64,000 nt of DNA from [Clostridium] saccharolyticum WM1 (GTDB lineage: Bacteria; Bacillota; Clostridia; Lachnospirales; Lachnospiraceae), in NCBI RefSeq assembly GCF_000144625.1, contig NC_014376.1, forward strand, positions 4,054,501 to 4,118,500, written 5' to 3'. The position numbers were made by a program, and so were the translations under genes. Below are positions 9,886 to 18,097 of this stretch, in pieces. Positions within the stretch are counted from its first letter, which is position 1. Every line of letters begins with the position of its first letter. The notes beneath the pieces were generated by a model, which saw nothing but the letters and a program-made list of their open reading frames with translations, was not told the DNA's origin and made no database searches.

Positions 9886-10521
9886 TTAGTTCGATGCTTT
9901 TACTGTTTCCTTGATTGTTACTAAAGACTTCTTAGGTCCTGGTACAGCACCCTTAACCAGAATCAGGTTGTTTTCTGCATCAACCCTAACGATTTCAAGG
10001 TTCTGGATTGTTACCTTCTTATTACCCATCTGGCCAGGCATTTTTTTGCCCTTGAATACCTTGCTCGGATCAGAACATGCACCGTTGGAGCCTGCATGAC
10101 GATGGAACTTGGAACCGTGAGCCATAGGTCCTCTGGACTGTCCGTGTCTCTTAATAGCACCCTGGAAACCTTTCCCTTTGGAGATTGCGGTAGCGTCGAT
10201 CTTATCACCTGCTGCAAAGATCTCTGCCTTGATTTCATCTTTAACAGAATACTGGTCAGCATTCTCAAGCTTAAACTCTCTTACATATCTCTTGTAAGAT
10301 ACTCCGGCCTTATCAAAATGGCCCTTAATTGGCTTGCTGACAAGCTTTTCTCTCTTATCAACATAACCAACCTGTACTGCACTGTAACCATCGTTCTCTA
10401 CGGTCTTAACCTGTGTTACGACACAAGGACCAGCCTGAAGAACCGTTACTGGAGTTAATACTCCGTTTTCATTGAAGATCTGTGTCATTCCGACTTTGGT
10501 AGCTAAAATACCCTTCTTCAT
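9886..10521 (-). CDS. rplC: 50S ribosomal protein L3
   Basis: L3 is one of the two initiator proteins of large-subunit assembly and reaches toward the peptidyl transferase centre. The 211-residue product starts [18 protein letters not shown] and contains the central extension [20 protein letters not shown] and the [20 protein letters not shown] stretch. An AGGAGG ribosome site precedes the ATG by 8 nt. It is separated from rpsJ by an atypically long spacer. Confidence 0.98.
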   Translation of the reverse strand: MKKGILATKVGMTQIFNENGVLTPVTVLQAGPCVVTQVKTVENDGYSAVQVGYVDKREKLVSKPIKGHFDKAGVSYKRYVREFKLENADQYSVKDEIKAEIFAAGDKIDATAISKGKGFQGAIKRHGQSRGPMAHGSKFHRHAGSNGACSDPSKVFKGKKMPGQMGNKKVTIQNLEIVRVDAENNLILVKGAVPGPKKSLVTIKETVKASN

Positions 10522-10791
10522 GTTTATACCTCCTGTTTGTTAATTCTACAGCGGATTGCTTTCGCAATCATCCTAGAACAGTCCAATATACGTGGAACAC
10601 TATGACTCCGCCCGGCAGTATCATGATTGTAATCCAACCAAGGCCACCATTCGCCGCTCGCTGAAAGTGGTAACACTTTCTGCTCGCTTTCGCATGCAGA
10701 GATGTTGATTCCTTACAGGAAACGTGTTGCTTCTATATTAAAACCCTTCAGGACATGCATGGAACATTTTCCATAATGCTTCTGATGAAGA
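10522..10791 (-). other. 270-nt rpsJ-rplC spacer with hairpins
   Basis: No coding region is supported. In most Firmicutes rpsJ and rplC are tens of bases apart, so this spacer is long. In transcript sense it holds a GAAAGTG-TTAC-CACTTTC hairpin flanked by GCGAGC repeats, and a GATTGC-GAAA-GCAATC hairpin shortly before the rplC ribosome site. The latter is a stable GNRA-type tetraloop hairpin. No terminator U-run is visible. It may stabilise or process the mRNA; that is inference. Confidence 0.45.
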
Positions 10792-11109
10792 TTATTTATT
10801 CTTCATCTTGATATCGATGTACACACCTGCCGGCATTTCCAGTCTGGATAATGCATCAACAGTTTTCTGGCTTGGTGTAATGATATCAATGAGTCTCTTA
10901 TGCGTTCTCTGCTCGAACTGCTCTCTGGAATCTTTGTACTTGTGAACCGCCCTTAAGATGGTTACCACTTCCTTCTTGGTTGGTAACGGCACCGGTCCGC
11001 TCACTTTTGATCCTGTCTTTTTTACAGTGTCGATGATTTTGCCTGCAGACTGATCAACCAACTGATGATCATACGCTTTTAATGTGATTCTCATTACTTG
11101 ACTTGCCAT
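10792..11109 (-). CDS. rpsJ: 30S ribosomal protein S10
   Basis: S10 belongs to the small-subunit head and, as NusE, also pairs with NusB/NusG in transcription antitermination. The 105 residues begin [19 protein letters not shown] and contain the family signature [19 protein letters not shown]. It is the first gene of the S10-spc operon, preceded by a GGAGG ribosome site, a ~220-nt structured leader and a sigma-A promoter. Confidence 0.98.
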   Translation of the reverse strand: MASQVMRITLKAYDHQLVDQSAGKIIDTVKKTGSKVSGPVPLPTKKEVVTILRAVHKYKDSREQFEQRTHKRLIDIITPSQKTVDALSRLEMPAGVYIDIKMKNK

Positions 11110-11333
11110 AAAAAAAGTCGCCTCCTTTTCGCACTTAGTAGAAGTACGACAAGCGGTGACTGTACACGTTCCCGTGTGTGTCCTTCAGGATCACACACTG
11201 ACTTTCTGCTTATATAAACAGAATTTTAAATTGTACAGTGACTTGTCGCCAGTTTCCTAACTTGACATTCGCTCCACGGAAAACCTGCTTATACAAGCAG
11301 CAACCTCACGCTTCACAGCTATCATGCCACAGC
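11110..11333 (-). ncRNA. Structured 5' leader of the S10 operon
   Basis: Between the promoter and rpsJ lies about 220 nt without an ORF. In transcript sense it has a CTGCTTG-TATA-AGCAG-type hairpin, then a long-range stem. The pairs are CTGTACA with TGTACAG and GCGACAAG with CTTGTCG, and they enclose a GTGTGT...ACACAC hairpin with an inner CCT/AGG stem. Position and complexity match regulatory leaders of S10 operons, such as those responding to L4; the ligand here is not shown. Confidence 0.6.
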
Positions 11334-11339
11334 CTTTGT

Positions 11340-11368
11340 ATGATAGCATATTTTTTTTTACATTGCAA
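11340..11368 (-). promoter_or_regulatory. Sigma-A promoter of the S10 operon
   Basis: On the minus strand TTGCAA (11363-11368) and TATCAT (11340-11345) are separated by 17 nt. A TG dinucleotide at the extended -10 position strengthens the call. It points into the S10 leader; transcription should start near 11333. Confidence 0.75.
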
Positions 11369-11375
11369 GCATTTT

Positions 11376-11422
11376 TTTGAAAAAAATGGCGCAAAATCTG
11401 ATTTTCCCAGTTTTTGCGCCAT
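11376..11422 (-). terminator. Rho-independent terminator after the choline-binding-type gene
   Basis: On the minus strand an 11-bp perfect stem (ATGGCGCAAAA / TTTTGCGCCAT) is followed by seven T residues. It directly follows the stop codon at 11436 and sits just upstream of the S10 promoter, so it insulates the ribosomal operon. Confidence 0.9.
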
Positions 11423-11435
11423 AGATCGTAATTCC

Positions 11436-12788
11436 TTAGTCCCAGGTCGGTTCCGTAGGAGCTCTGCCTTCTCCGCTTGGAGTTTCATCATCTACTTTTA
11501 ATAAGTTTCCGTTGCTTCCGGTTTTATATTTGACTCCCTCGGAGTTTTTTACCGTTGTACTTTTTGCCACCTTTCCGGAAGTGTTAACCACATAGGTGGT
11601 TTTGGTGCTTCCCGTAGGAATGGCAATGGCTTCATACTTGGTTCCTTCATCTGCGCACTGAAGTTTGCCCATATAATATAAGGAACCATCCTTGACTCCT
11701 GTATAGCCGCGTCCGCTGTCACTGAAATAATAGGTCGCTTCGCTGCCGTCTCCTTCGATCACCCTTACTTTGCCCTTCTGCATGGTGCTGGTCTTCTTAT
11801 CGCCGAAATAGAAGGCCGTATACTCTGATGTACTGCCAATCATCACCTTCTGCAATCCATATACCGGGTTCCCCAGATTATTAAACAAATAGGTTTTATC
11901 GTTTAATTTGATTATATTCTGGGTGCTGGCCTCTCCCTCCTTCGGTCCGGTCTTGGGTACCCCGGAATTGGAGAAATAAAACCATTCTACGCTTTCCTCA
12001 TATCCGGATAAATCCTGAGGAGGCTCCACAGAATACCAGCCCACTCTCAGCTTTCCATTGCTGTCATAATATTTATAATTTTGAATATCATACTCGGCAT
12101 TTTCGATTCCCACGTTCTTCCAGCCGGTCTGAAGGGCTCCGTCTGAATCAAAGCAGTAAGATACTCCGTCTATCTTATAGGTGGCATAATCGCCGGAAAC
12201 ATCCTTTGGTACATACTTTTTGCCGCTGTCGTTAAAATAATACCAGTATTTACCGTCATCATTATCTCCTGGAGTAACACGGTCTCCGTTGTTATCGCTG
12301 TCAGGAGGAAAAAGCTTCTGCCAGCCAGTGCGCATAGCTCCGTCTGTTCCGCAATAATAAATATTATCAAGGACCCAGCCGGTCTGCATCTCACCATTGG
12401 AATCAAAGTAATACCACTTATTATTGATCTTGGACCAGTTGTCCATAATGGCTTTTCCGCTGCTGCCGAAATAATACCATTTGTACTGGGAGCTGCCGGA
12501 ATCCTGGAACTTCATCCACTTATCCGTCACCAATATACCGTTGGAATCCATGTAGTAGGTATTTTCCACCCAGGTATTTACAGCCATATCCCCGTTGCTG
12601 TTTAAATAACGCCATAGGTTGTCCGCACCCTTTTTCCAGGTGTTTGTCACCTTATTTCCGCTTGAATCATAATAAACCCAGGCGCTTCCCGACTGAGCCC
12701 AGCCTTCCGCTGCCCAGGCATCCACAGATGAAGCACCAATTGCCAGCATGGCGGTAACAGCCAGCATAATGAGACCTTTTCTTTTCAT
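11436..12788 (-). CDS. Secreted choline-binding-type cell-wall repeat protein
   Basis: This 450-residue protein has a Sec signal peptide (basic start, hydrophobic core, probable cleavage after AWA near residue 27). Up to about residue 170 it consists of ~20-residue aromatic/glycine repeats of the choline-binding type (for example WKKGADNLWRYLNSNGDMAV, GWVLDNIYYCGTDGAM). From residue ~170 on the repeats become longer and diverged, ending in a hydrophilic tail. Such repeats bind choline on teichoic or lipoteichoic acids and hold the protein at the surface. No catalytic domain is recognisable, so it may be structural, adhesive or ligand-binding. It has its own promoter and terminator. Confidence 0.85.
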   Translation of the reverse strand: MKRKGLIMLAVTAMLAIGASSVDAWAAEGWAQSGSAWVYYDSSGNKVTNTWKKGADNLWRYLNSNGDMAVNTWVENTYYMDSNGILVTDKWMKFQDSGSSQYKWYYFGSSGKAIMDNWSKINNKWYYFDSNGEMQTGWVLDNIYYCGTDGAMRTGWQKLFPPDSDNNGDRVTPGDNDDGKYWYYFNDSGKKYVPKDVSGDYATYKIDGVSYCFDSDGALQTGWKNVGIENAEYDIQNYKYYDSNGKLRVGWYSVEPPQDLSGYEESVEWFYFSNSGVPKTGPKEGEASTQNIIKLNDKTYLFNNLGNPVYGLQKVMIGSTSEYTAFYFGDKKTSTMQKGKVRVIEGDGSEATYYFSDSGRGYTGVKDGSLYYMGKLQCADEGTKYEAIAIPTGSTKTTYVVNTSGKVAKSTTVKNSEGVKYKTGSNGNLLKVDDETPSGEGRAPTEPTWD

Positions 12789-12829
12789 TTTCTCACTCCT
12801 TACATGGATTTCCTTTTTTACTTATATTT

Positions 12830-12858
12830 ATTTTAACAATTAATCTTAGATTATTCAA
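12830..12858 (-). promoter_or_regulatory. Probable sigma-A promoter for the choline-binding-type gene
   Basis: TTGAAT (12853-12858) and TAAAAT (12830-12835) on the minus strand are 17 nt apart, in an AT-rich stretch 40 nt upstream of the start codon. The -35 and -10 each differ from consensus by two or fewer important positions. Confidence 0.5.
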
Positions 12859-13070
12859 CTGTTTTAATCTTTCAATTCTATTACGAAATTATTGCCCTGC
12901 CGTTTCTGTGTCCCTTTCTTTCTATCCTGTACTTGTCCAAAGCTCCTTCCCAAAAAATCATTGCATGTGGCGGTCAGATCAAAAACCGCGTTTTTCCATA
13001 TTCCTGCTTAGATTTCTTCTGATGATAACGGATATTATTCATCCTTTGCTTAGGAACTTGGGTTAAGGGA

Positions 13071-13107
13071 CAAAAACATGGCGGGTCCATGTAAACCAGG
13101 ACCCGCC
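13071..13107 (-). terminator. Probable terminator after the Cys/Asn-rich small gene
   Basis: A 9-bp perfect stem (GGCGGGTCC / GGACCCGCC, 13080-13088 and 13099-13107) is followed on the minus strand by ATGTTTTTGT. It lies about 50 nt downstream of the stop codon at 13154. Confidence 0.65.
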
Positions 13108-13153
13108 TGAAGCTTTCTTGGGAAATGAAAGAAAGAGCCTTTTCTTTCTATGA

Positions 13154-13378
13154 TTAATTGCAGCGGTTATTACAGCCCCGGTTGCAGCCGCAGCGATTGC
13201 ACCTGTTGCAGCCTCCCCAGTTACAGCCATTATTCCAACCACAGTTGCAGCGATTATTCCAGCCCCAGTTACAGCCGTTATTCCAGCCCCAATTACAGCA
13301 GCCGTTATTAATCCCCCAGTTGCACCAGCGATTGCAGCCGCAGCTGCCTACAGAAAAACCTATATTAAAACAGCACAT
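13154..13378 (-). CDS. Small Cys/Asn/Trp-rich repeat protein
   Basis: This 74-residue protein has 17 Cys and 21 Asn, with many Trp-Gly pairs. It is built from short repeats such as NGCNWGWNN and NRCNRCGC. I do not recognise the family. I chose the second ATG (MCCFNIGF) because a GAGGTG ribosome site lies 7 nt upstream and overlaps the first in-frame ATG. A terminator hairpin follows, which supports a real transcription unit on this strand. There is no signal peptide. Possibilities are a spore-coat-like or metal-binding protein, or a peptide whose cysteines are cross-linked; none is shown. The low-complexity DNA could also expand or contract by slippage. Confidence 0.6.
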   Translation of the reverse strand: MCCFNIGFSVGSCGCNRWCNWGINNGCCNWGWNNGCNWGWNNRCNCGWNNGCNWGGCNRCNRCGCNRGCNNRCN

Positions 13379-13470
13379 AAATTTACACCTCATTTTTCAA
13401 ATTATACTATATTATATTGGACATATAGACAAGGCGTGATTGCTGCCCTTTTCTCATCAATCCTCCGTAC

Positions 13471-13499
13471 TTGACGCTCTTAGTTCCATCCAGTATAAT
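13471..13499 (+). promoter_or_regulatory. Sigma-A promoter for the rRNA methyltransferase gene
   Basis: TTGACG (13471-13476) and TATAAT (13494-13499) with a 17-nt spacer. Expected transcription start is near 13506. This makes the GTG at 13514 an unlikely start and favours the ATG at 13598. Confidence 0.8.
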
Positions 13500-13597
13500 C
13501 AAGGAAGTTCCATGTGCTTTGGCTCATGAAACGGCTGAATGACAGAATTATAGGTTTAAACTATTATTATTTATTGATGGAAAGGGCGGCACCAATT

Positions 13598-14458
13598 ATG
13601 TGGATTGCAGAAGGCTGGAAAGATTACGAAGTGATAGATTGTTCAGAAGGAGAAAAGCTGGAACGCTGGGGAAAATATCTCCTGGTACGTCCGGACCCAC
13701 AGGTGATCTGGTCCACTCCCAAGACAGAAAAAGGCTGGAAAAAAATGAACGGCCACTATCACCGCAGCGCCAAGGGCGGCGGTGAATGGGAGTTTTTTGA
13801 CCTTCCGGAACAGTGGACCATAAGCTACAAGGACCTGACGTTTCAGCTAAAGCCTTTCAGTTTTAAGCATACAGGACTTTTTCCGGAGCAGGCGGCAAAC
13901 TGGGACTGGTTCAGTGAAAAAATAAAACAGGCAGGACGGCCTGTAAAGGTGCTTAATTTATTTGCCTACACAGGAGGTGCAACTCTGGCAGCCGCAAAAG
14001 CAGGCGCTTCTGTCACACATGTAGATGCCTCCAGGGGAATGGTTGGCTGGGCTAAGGAAAACGCCCGGTCTTCAAACCTGGAGTCCTCTTCCATCCGCTG
14101 GATGGTGGATGACTGCGTAAAATTTGTTGAAAGAGAGATCAGAAGGGGAAACCATTACGATGGAATCATTATGGATCCTCCTTCCTATGGCAGAGGACCC
14201 AAGGGGGAAATCTGGAAAATCGAGGATGCCATTTATCCTTTGGTAAAGCTCTGCGCCCAGCTTCTGTCAGATCAACCTTTGTTTTTCCTGATCAACTCCT
14301 ATACCACCGGACTGGCTCCTTCTGTACTTTCCTACATGATTTCCACGGAAATCGGCTCGAAATTCGGAGGTACCGTACAATCGGAAGAAGTGGGCCTTCC
14401 TGTAACCCGGACCGGACTGGTTCTTCCCTGCGGGGCCTCAGGCAGATGGTGGGCTTAA
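13598..14458 (+). CDS. SAM-dependent rRNA methyltransferase, RlmI-like
   Basis: This is a class I methyltransferase of the RlmI/RlmK-like group (Methyltrans_SAM family), which modify 23S rRNA bases. The SAM-binding motif I is NLFAYTGGATLAAAKAG (from residue 120), followed by the acidic VDAS (D143), and motif IV DPPSYGRG starts at residue 193. Thus the core Rossmann fold is intact. The N-terminal PUA domain found in RlmI itself is not apparent, so the target base is uncertain. I use the ATG of MWIAEGWKDYE (286 residues), preceded by AAAGGG about 11 nt upstream; earlier in-frame starts lie too close to the transcription start or lack a ribosome site. Single-gene unit on the plus strand between two minus-strand genes. 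Confidence 0.8.
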   Translation: MWIAEGWKDYEVIDCSEGEKLERWGKYLLVRPDPQVIWSTPKTEKGWKKMNGHYHRSAKGGGEWEFFDLPEQWTISYKDLTFQLKPFSFKHTGLFPEQAANWDWFSEKIKQAGRPVKVLNLFAYTGGATLAAAKAGASVTHVDASRGMVGWAKENARSSNLESSSIRWMVDDCVKFVEREIRRGNHYDGIIMDPPSYGRGPKGEIWKIEDAIYPLVKLCAQLLSDQPLFFLINSYTTGLAPSVLSYMISTEIGSKFGGTVQSEEVGLPVTRTGLVLPCGASGRWWA

Positions 14459-14465
14459 GGAAGCC

Positions 14466-15503
14466 TCATCGGCCCCCGTTAACCAGGTTCCACAAAACAG
14501 GAAGATAACGGCGCAGAAAGAGGCCGGTCCAGTAACTGAATATCACACAAAGTACCGGCATAAGCAGAAACAGTCCAAGGGGCAGCGCCGGAAAAGCAGG
14601 GAGCAGCAATGCTCCCGTTTTATTTATCATTCGTACCATGGCAAAATGAACGGCATATAGAAAAAAATTCTGTCTCATCCAATCTTTCGTCTCTCCCATA
14701 AAACGATCCGGAACCAGAAACCACAAGCCAACAGGTATAAAAAGCCGGCAGATTACAGTCGTTGCAGCAATCTCTCCCTTAATGCTTCCGGGAAGATCCA
14801 AATCTTTTATGAAAAGCCCGGCAGCCACGAAAAAAAGGCCTGCCCAGAAGCGTTTCCGGCTCCAGGGCTGTTCGGCATACCTTCTCCCTAAAACAGCAGC
14901 AAAGGCGCCAAAGCTATAATAAAAAAGGGCATCCAGATTGACAAAAGGCAAGGAGAGGCCCCAGTAAATTGCAGCCAGGGTACCGGTTAATAGCAAAACT
15001 CCGGGAAGCATTTTCCGGATTAAGAGGTAAATCACCGGTGCCAGAATAATCAGAACAATGAGCTGGTTCAAATACCAAAACACATAATTATACGTATAAT
15101 GAAGGACCGCTTCTGCTGCTACAGTAATGCGGAAGGGTATTGTTCCCTTTCCGATAATACCGGATACTACAGGCAGCCGGCTTCCTATCACATATCCAAG
15201 GTAATACAATAGATTCCAAACGATATAAGGGACCAGAACACTTCTGATCCTGGAGTTCCATTTGATCCAAAGGCGGTCCATGGTAAAGTTCCTGAAAAAA
15301 AGATAGGAGGATATGAGAAAAAATCCAGGCACGGCAAACTGAGCCACCTGATCTCCCAGAAAGCGTTCCAACTGGGAAACTTTCATAGCAGCCCTGGTAT
15401 TACCCAGAAAAAGAACTGCGTTATAGGAATGGACCCAGATGACCAGTACGCTGAAGAAGAAGGTAAACCAGATGATCTTATTGTAGAATTTTCTTTCTTC
15501 CAT
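14466..15503 (-). CDS. Acyltransferase 3 family membrane protein
   Basis: The 345-residue integral membrane protein belongs to the acyltransferase 3 family (OatA / OafB / WecH-like), which transfers acetyl or succinyl groups to surface glycans, peptidoglycan or lipids. About ten hydrophobic segments are visible. The N-terminal segment has a conserved histidine (SVLVIWVHSYN), as expected for the family's catalytic His. There is no SGNH extension as in OatA. The ATG of MEERKFYN is chosen because AAAGGAGG lies just upstream. It stands alone between convergent and divergent neighbours, so the acceptor cannot be inferred from context. Confidence 0.8.
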   Translation of the reverse strand: MEERKFYNKIIWFTFFFSVLVIWVHSYNAVLFLGNTRAAMKVSQLERFLGDQVAQFAVPGFFLISSYLFFRNFTMDRLWIKWNSRIRSVLVPYIVWNLLYYLGYVIGSRLPVVSGIIGKGTIPFRITVAAEAVLHYTYNYVFWYLNQLIVLIILAPVIYLLIRKMLPGVLLLTGTLAAIYWGLSLPFVNLDALFYYSFGAFAAVLGRRYAEQPWSRKRFWAGLFFVAAGLFIKDLDLPGSIKGEIAATTVICRLFIPVGLWFLVPDRFMGETKDWMRQNFFLYAVHFAMVRMINKTGALLLPAFPALPLGLFLLMPVLCVIFSYWTGLFLRRYLPVLWNLVNGGR

Positions 15504-15803
15504 AGGGTCCTCCTTTCCGGTCGTTAACTGCCATTGCAAAAACAGATATATAGAATTATATTATCATTTGATGTCCAAAATGGCAACTACCCCAAAAAAA
15601 CTGTGGCGGAATTTCCTGGCAGAGGGTATTTTCTGACTTCTTTCAGACTAATTTCAGTAAGCAGTGCTATTCTCTTCTTATATTTCATTATATCAATGTT
15701 ACACTTTTTCAGTGATCGAAAAGGATTCCGATACGGTTGAATGGTGAGAAAGGAATCCGGCATTAACAAATGCCCGTCGCTTAATTACAAAGGAGGAACA
15801 ATC

Positions 15804-16271
15804 ATGGGAATCTCAGAAATTTCAAATCCATCATCCTATGAAGAATGGCAGCTCCTTCAGGCCCAGAAGGAAAAAGCACAGACAGCTGCTGGGAAAACAG
15901 GCGCTGCAGAAGCCGCTCAGATTGAAGCAATCGAAAACGAAATCCATGGGCAGACCCAGGAGACCCGTGCCGTGAGCTCGGACCGCATGGATACCATTGA
16001 GATCAGCAGCGAAGGCAGAGCCTTCCAGGAAAGCCAGGGAGTTTCTGCCAACAAACCTGCGCCTTCTATAAAGCCCTCTTCCCAGGTTAAGGGATCAGAG
16101 AGCGGAGACAGCAGCGAAAATCTCTCCACTCTGACTGAGGAAGAGATCCAGAAGCTGGTAGAAGCCGGAACCATCACACAGGCCCAAGCCAATGCAGAGC
16201 TTGCCAGAAGGGAAGCAGATAGGGCCGCAGAATCAGAGATTGGAATAAATCCACAGGAATCCGTTGAATAA
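15804..16271 (+). CDS. Small hydrophilic protein of unknown function
   Basis: The 155-residue protein is hydrophilic, rich in Glu, Ala, Gln and Ser, and has no signal peptide or membrane segment. A predicted helical start (EEWQLLQAQKEKAQTAA) is followed by a Ser/Pro-rich middle and a C-terminal helix (TEEEIQKLVEAGTITQAQAN). The segment MDTIEISSEGR resembles a short motif seen in FlgM-like and other small proteins, but the similarity is too short to assign a family. The ATG is supported by an AAAGGAGG site 7-8 nt upstream, and a clear terminator follows. I do not recognise a function. Confidence 0.75.
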   Translation: MGISEISNPSSYEEWQLLQAQKEKAQTAAGKTGAAEAAQIEAIENEIHGQTQETRAVSSDRMDTIEISSEGRAFQESQGVSANKPAPSIKPSSQVKGSESGDSSENLSTLTEEEIQKLVEAGTITQAQANAELARREADRAAESEIGINPQESVE

Positions 16272-16280
16272 CAGCAGACT

Positions 16281-16307
16281 ATGCCCGGCTTTGGCCGGGC
16301 ATTTTTT
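16281..16307 (+). terminator. Rho-independent terminator
   Basis: A 7-bp GC-rich stem (GCCCGGC / GCCGGGC) with a TTTG loop is followed by ATTTTTT. It lies 10 nt after the stop codon of the small hydrophilic protein gene. Confidence 0.9.
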
Positions 16308-16368
16308 ATCTGGAAAAATATTAAAATAATTTTCACATATTTTTCAATCATATGGCGTAGGGTTATGA

Positions 16369-16470
16369 TATAATGCTTAAGCAATGCATCCTATCCGGTC
16401 CTGCCCCAAAAACAGATCGGGACAAGCTTTTGCTGCGCTTCTTGAGGTTCCTCCCATTTAGGAATTGCTA
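16369..16470 (+). ncRNA. Candidate structured transcript with extended -10 promoter
   Basis: An extended -10 (TGATATAAT, with TATAAT at 16369-16374) precedes a ~92-nt ORF-free segment closed by AGCAAT (16380-16385) and ATTGCT (16464-16469), with a second pair CCTA/TAGG inside. Internal pairings include GTCC...GGGAC, AAGC...GCTT and GAGG-TT-CCTC. A purine-rich stretch follows, with no U-run. It could be a small RNA or the first part of the protease leader. I do not recognise an RNA family; the -35 is poor. Confidence 0.3.
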
Positions 16471-16552
16471 AAAAGAAGGAAAGAAAGAAGGAAATGAAGG
16501 ATTAAAAGAAGTGTATTTAAGTGCAGGACTAGCCAGTGAGCCGGCACTTTGA

Positions 16553-16582
16553 TATAATAGGAACAATTTCAATAATTGTTCC
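16553..16582 (+). promoter_or_regulatory. -10 box and palindromic operator of the subtilase gene
   Basis: TATAAT at 16553-16558 is followed immediately by a perfect 9-bp inverted repeat GGAACAATT-(5 nt)-AATTGTTCC (16560-16582). No good -35 is seen, so an activator or alternative sigma factor may be needed. The palindrome covers the expected start site, as a repressor operator would, or it forms an mRNA hairpin 20 nt before the ribosome site. Confidence 0.5.
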
Positions 16583-16603
16583 ATATATAAGGAGATAGAA
16601 ACT

Positions 16604-17893
16604 ATGAAAAAAATAATTTGCGCTGCCTGTCTGGTCCTTACCCTTTTTCTTGCAGGTCTGCCCTATATGAATCCTGCTTCCGAAAAAGGCTCTGATAAGA
16701 CCTATCACAGCGCACTTCAGGCATATTCTTCCGACAGCGGACAAGAACTGCATGCTCTGGCCCTTGGCCCCGGCCTTATAAACCTGTCTCCTTCAGATGA
16801 ATTTTCCACCTACCAGTGGGGATTAAAGAATGACGGGGAGTTCCGCCTTGTTGAACTGACATCCAAATTTCAGTCCATTGACAATATTTACGATAGGCGG
16901 AAATCAAATTCCGGCGGGATAAAGCCCGGCCCGGGAGACTATGAATCCACAGTGATCGGTGCTGTCACAGGAATTGATATTAACATTCAGCCTGCATGGA
17001 AGCTTTATGACCAGGCAGAGAGCAAACGCTCCGTCATTGTTGCCATCATCGACACCGGCATTGATATCAATCACCAGGAGCTTAAAAATGCCATCTGGAC
17101 CAATCCCGGTGAGGTTGACGGAGATGGCATTGATAATGACGGGGACGGATATGTGGATGACATTCATGGCTGGAATTTCTATAGCGGTAACAACCAGGTC
17201 TTTACCGGCGGTGAGGACAGCCATGGAACCCATGCAGCAGGAACCATCAGTGCCTCCCGGGGGGCCTACGGCATTGCCGGGATCACAGATAACAACTACG
17301 TAAAAATCATGCCCTTAAAATCCCTGGGAGGGGAAAATGGGCTGGGATCTCCGGAAGCGGTGATTCAGGCCATCCATTACGCCGAGGCTCACGGCGCTTC
17401 CATCTGCAATTTAAGCATGGGAACCACAGCCTACAGCGAAGAGCTTGCCCGGACCATGAAAAACTCCAGCATGCTGTTTGTGGTCTCCTGCGGAAACGGC
17501 GGAGTCTCCGGGCTTGGATATGATACCGATATCTACCCGGTTTACCCGGCTTCCCTCCCCTATGACAACATAATTTCCGTAGCAAACCTTCTGTTTGACG
17601 GAAGCTTAAGCAAAGATTCCAACTACGGAGCAAGCAGTGTAGACATTGCAGCTCCTGGCAGCTACATATTAAGTACCGTTCCGGGAAACGCCTACGGTTT
17701 TATGAGCGGGACTTCCATGGCAGCACCCATGGTAACAGGCGTGGCCGCCATGCTCTATTCCTACCGGCCGGACATTTCTCTGGCTGATGTAAAAAATATT
17801 CTCTTAAATTCCAGCAGAAAGCTGGATCCCCTTACAGGAAAGATGGTCAGCGGAGGCCTTTTAGATGCTTATGGGGCCCTGACCTGGCAGTAA
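16604..17893 (+). CDS. Secreted subtilisin-like serine protease (S8 family)
   Basis: A Sec signal peptide (residues ~1-23) is followed by a propeptide-like region and the S8 catalytic domain. The triad is complete: D150 in IIDTGIDI, H207 in DSHGTH and S371 in GTSMAAPM, with the oxyanion Asn in VVSCGNGG. Between D and H is a run rich in Asp and Gly (DGDGIDNDGDGYVDD, residues 172-186), a likely calcium site typical of some clostridial subtilases. There is no sortase motif, repeat or C-terminal extension, so it is probably released or loosely wall-associated. Substrate unknown. The ribosome site AAGGAG precedes the ATG by 9 nt. Confidence 0.92.
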   Translation: MKKIICAACLVLTLFLAGLPYMNPASEKGSDKTYHSALQAYSSDSGQELHALALGPGLINLSPSDEFSTYQWGLKNDGEFRLVELTSKFQSIDNIYDRRKSNSGGIKPGPGDYESTVIGAVTGIDINIQPAWKLYDQAESKRSVIVAIIDTGIDINHQELKNAIWTNPGEVDGDGIDNDGDGYVDDIHGWNFYSGNNQVFTGGEDSHGTHAAGTISASRGAYGIAGITDNNYVKIMPLKSLGGENGLGSPEAVIQAIHYAEAHGASICNLSMGTTAYSEELARTMKNSSMLFVVSCGNGGVSGLGYDTDIYPVYPASLPYDNIISVANLLFDGSLSKDSNYGASSVDIAAPGSYILSTVPGNAYGFMSGTSMAAPMVTGVAAMLYSYRPDISLADVKNILLNSSRKLDPLTGKMVSGGLLDAYGALTWQ

Positions 17894-17975
17894 AAGTGAA
17901 ACGTCAGCCCCAATGGAGAATATGGAAATACTACTAAACGATTGATTTGTGCTGGCTGATTAAAATCATCAAAAT

Positions 17976-18027
17976 CATCAAAAGGTCTGTATCCATTGGG
18001 AAACCCATGGTTACAGACCTTTTGATT
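17976..18027. terminator. Bidirectional terminator between subtilase and mupG
   Basis: A long inverted repeat (arms AAAAGGTCTGTA at 17980-17991 and TACAGACCTTTT at 18012-18023, with further pairing in the loop) has A-runs on one side and T-runs on the other. It lies between two convergent genes and should stop transcription from both. Confidence 0.85.
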
Positions 18028-18097
18028 ATGACATTCTTATGTTGTTTTAATCCCTTTTACTGCAGCCATAAGAAGACTCTGCAACATAAGGAAAGAA

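Noticed and set aside
13158..13439. Gln/Leu/Pro-rich plus-strand frame opposite the Cys-rich gene
   Set aside because: It is the complement of the repeat DNA. It has no ribosome site, and the minus frame has both a ribosome site and a terminator.
13390..13440. 16-codon minus-strand mini-ORF (MRKGQQSRLVYMSNII) upstream of the Cys-rich gene
   Set aside because: It has a CGGAGG site, but it is very short and shows no leader-peptide features. No promoter could be placed with confidence.
16369..16470. SRP (4.5S) RNA
   Set aside because: The conserved GGAAGGAAGC/GGAGCA tetraloop region is missing on either strand.
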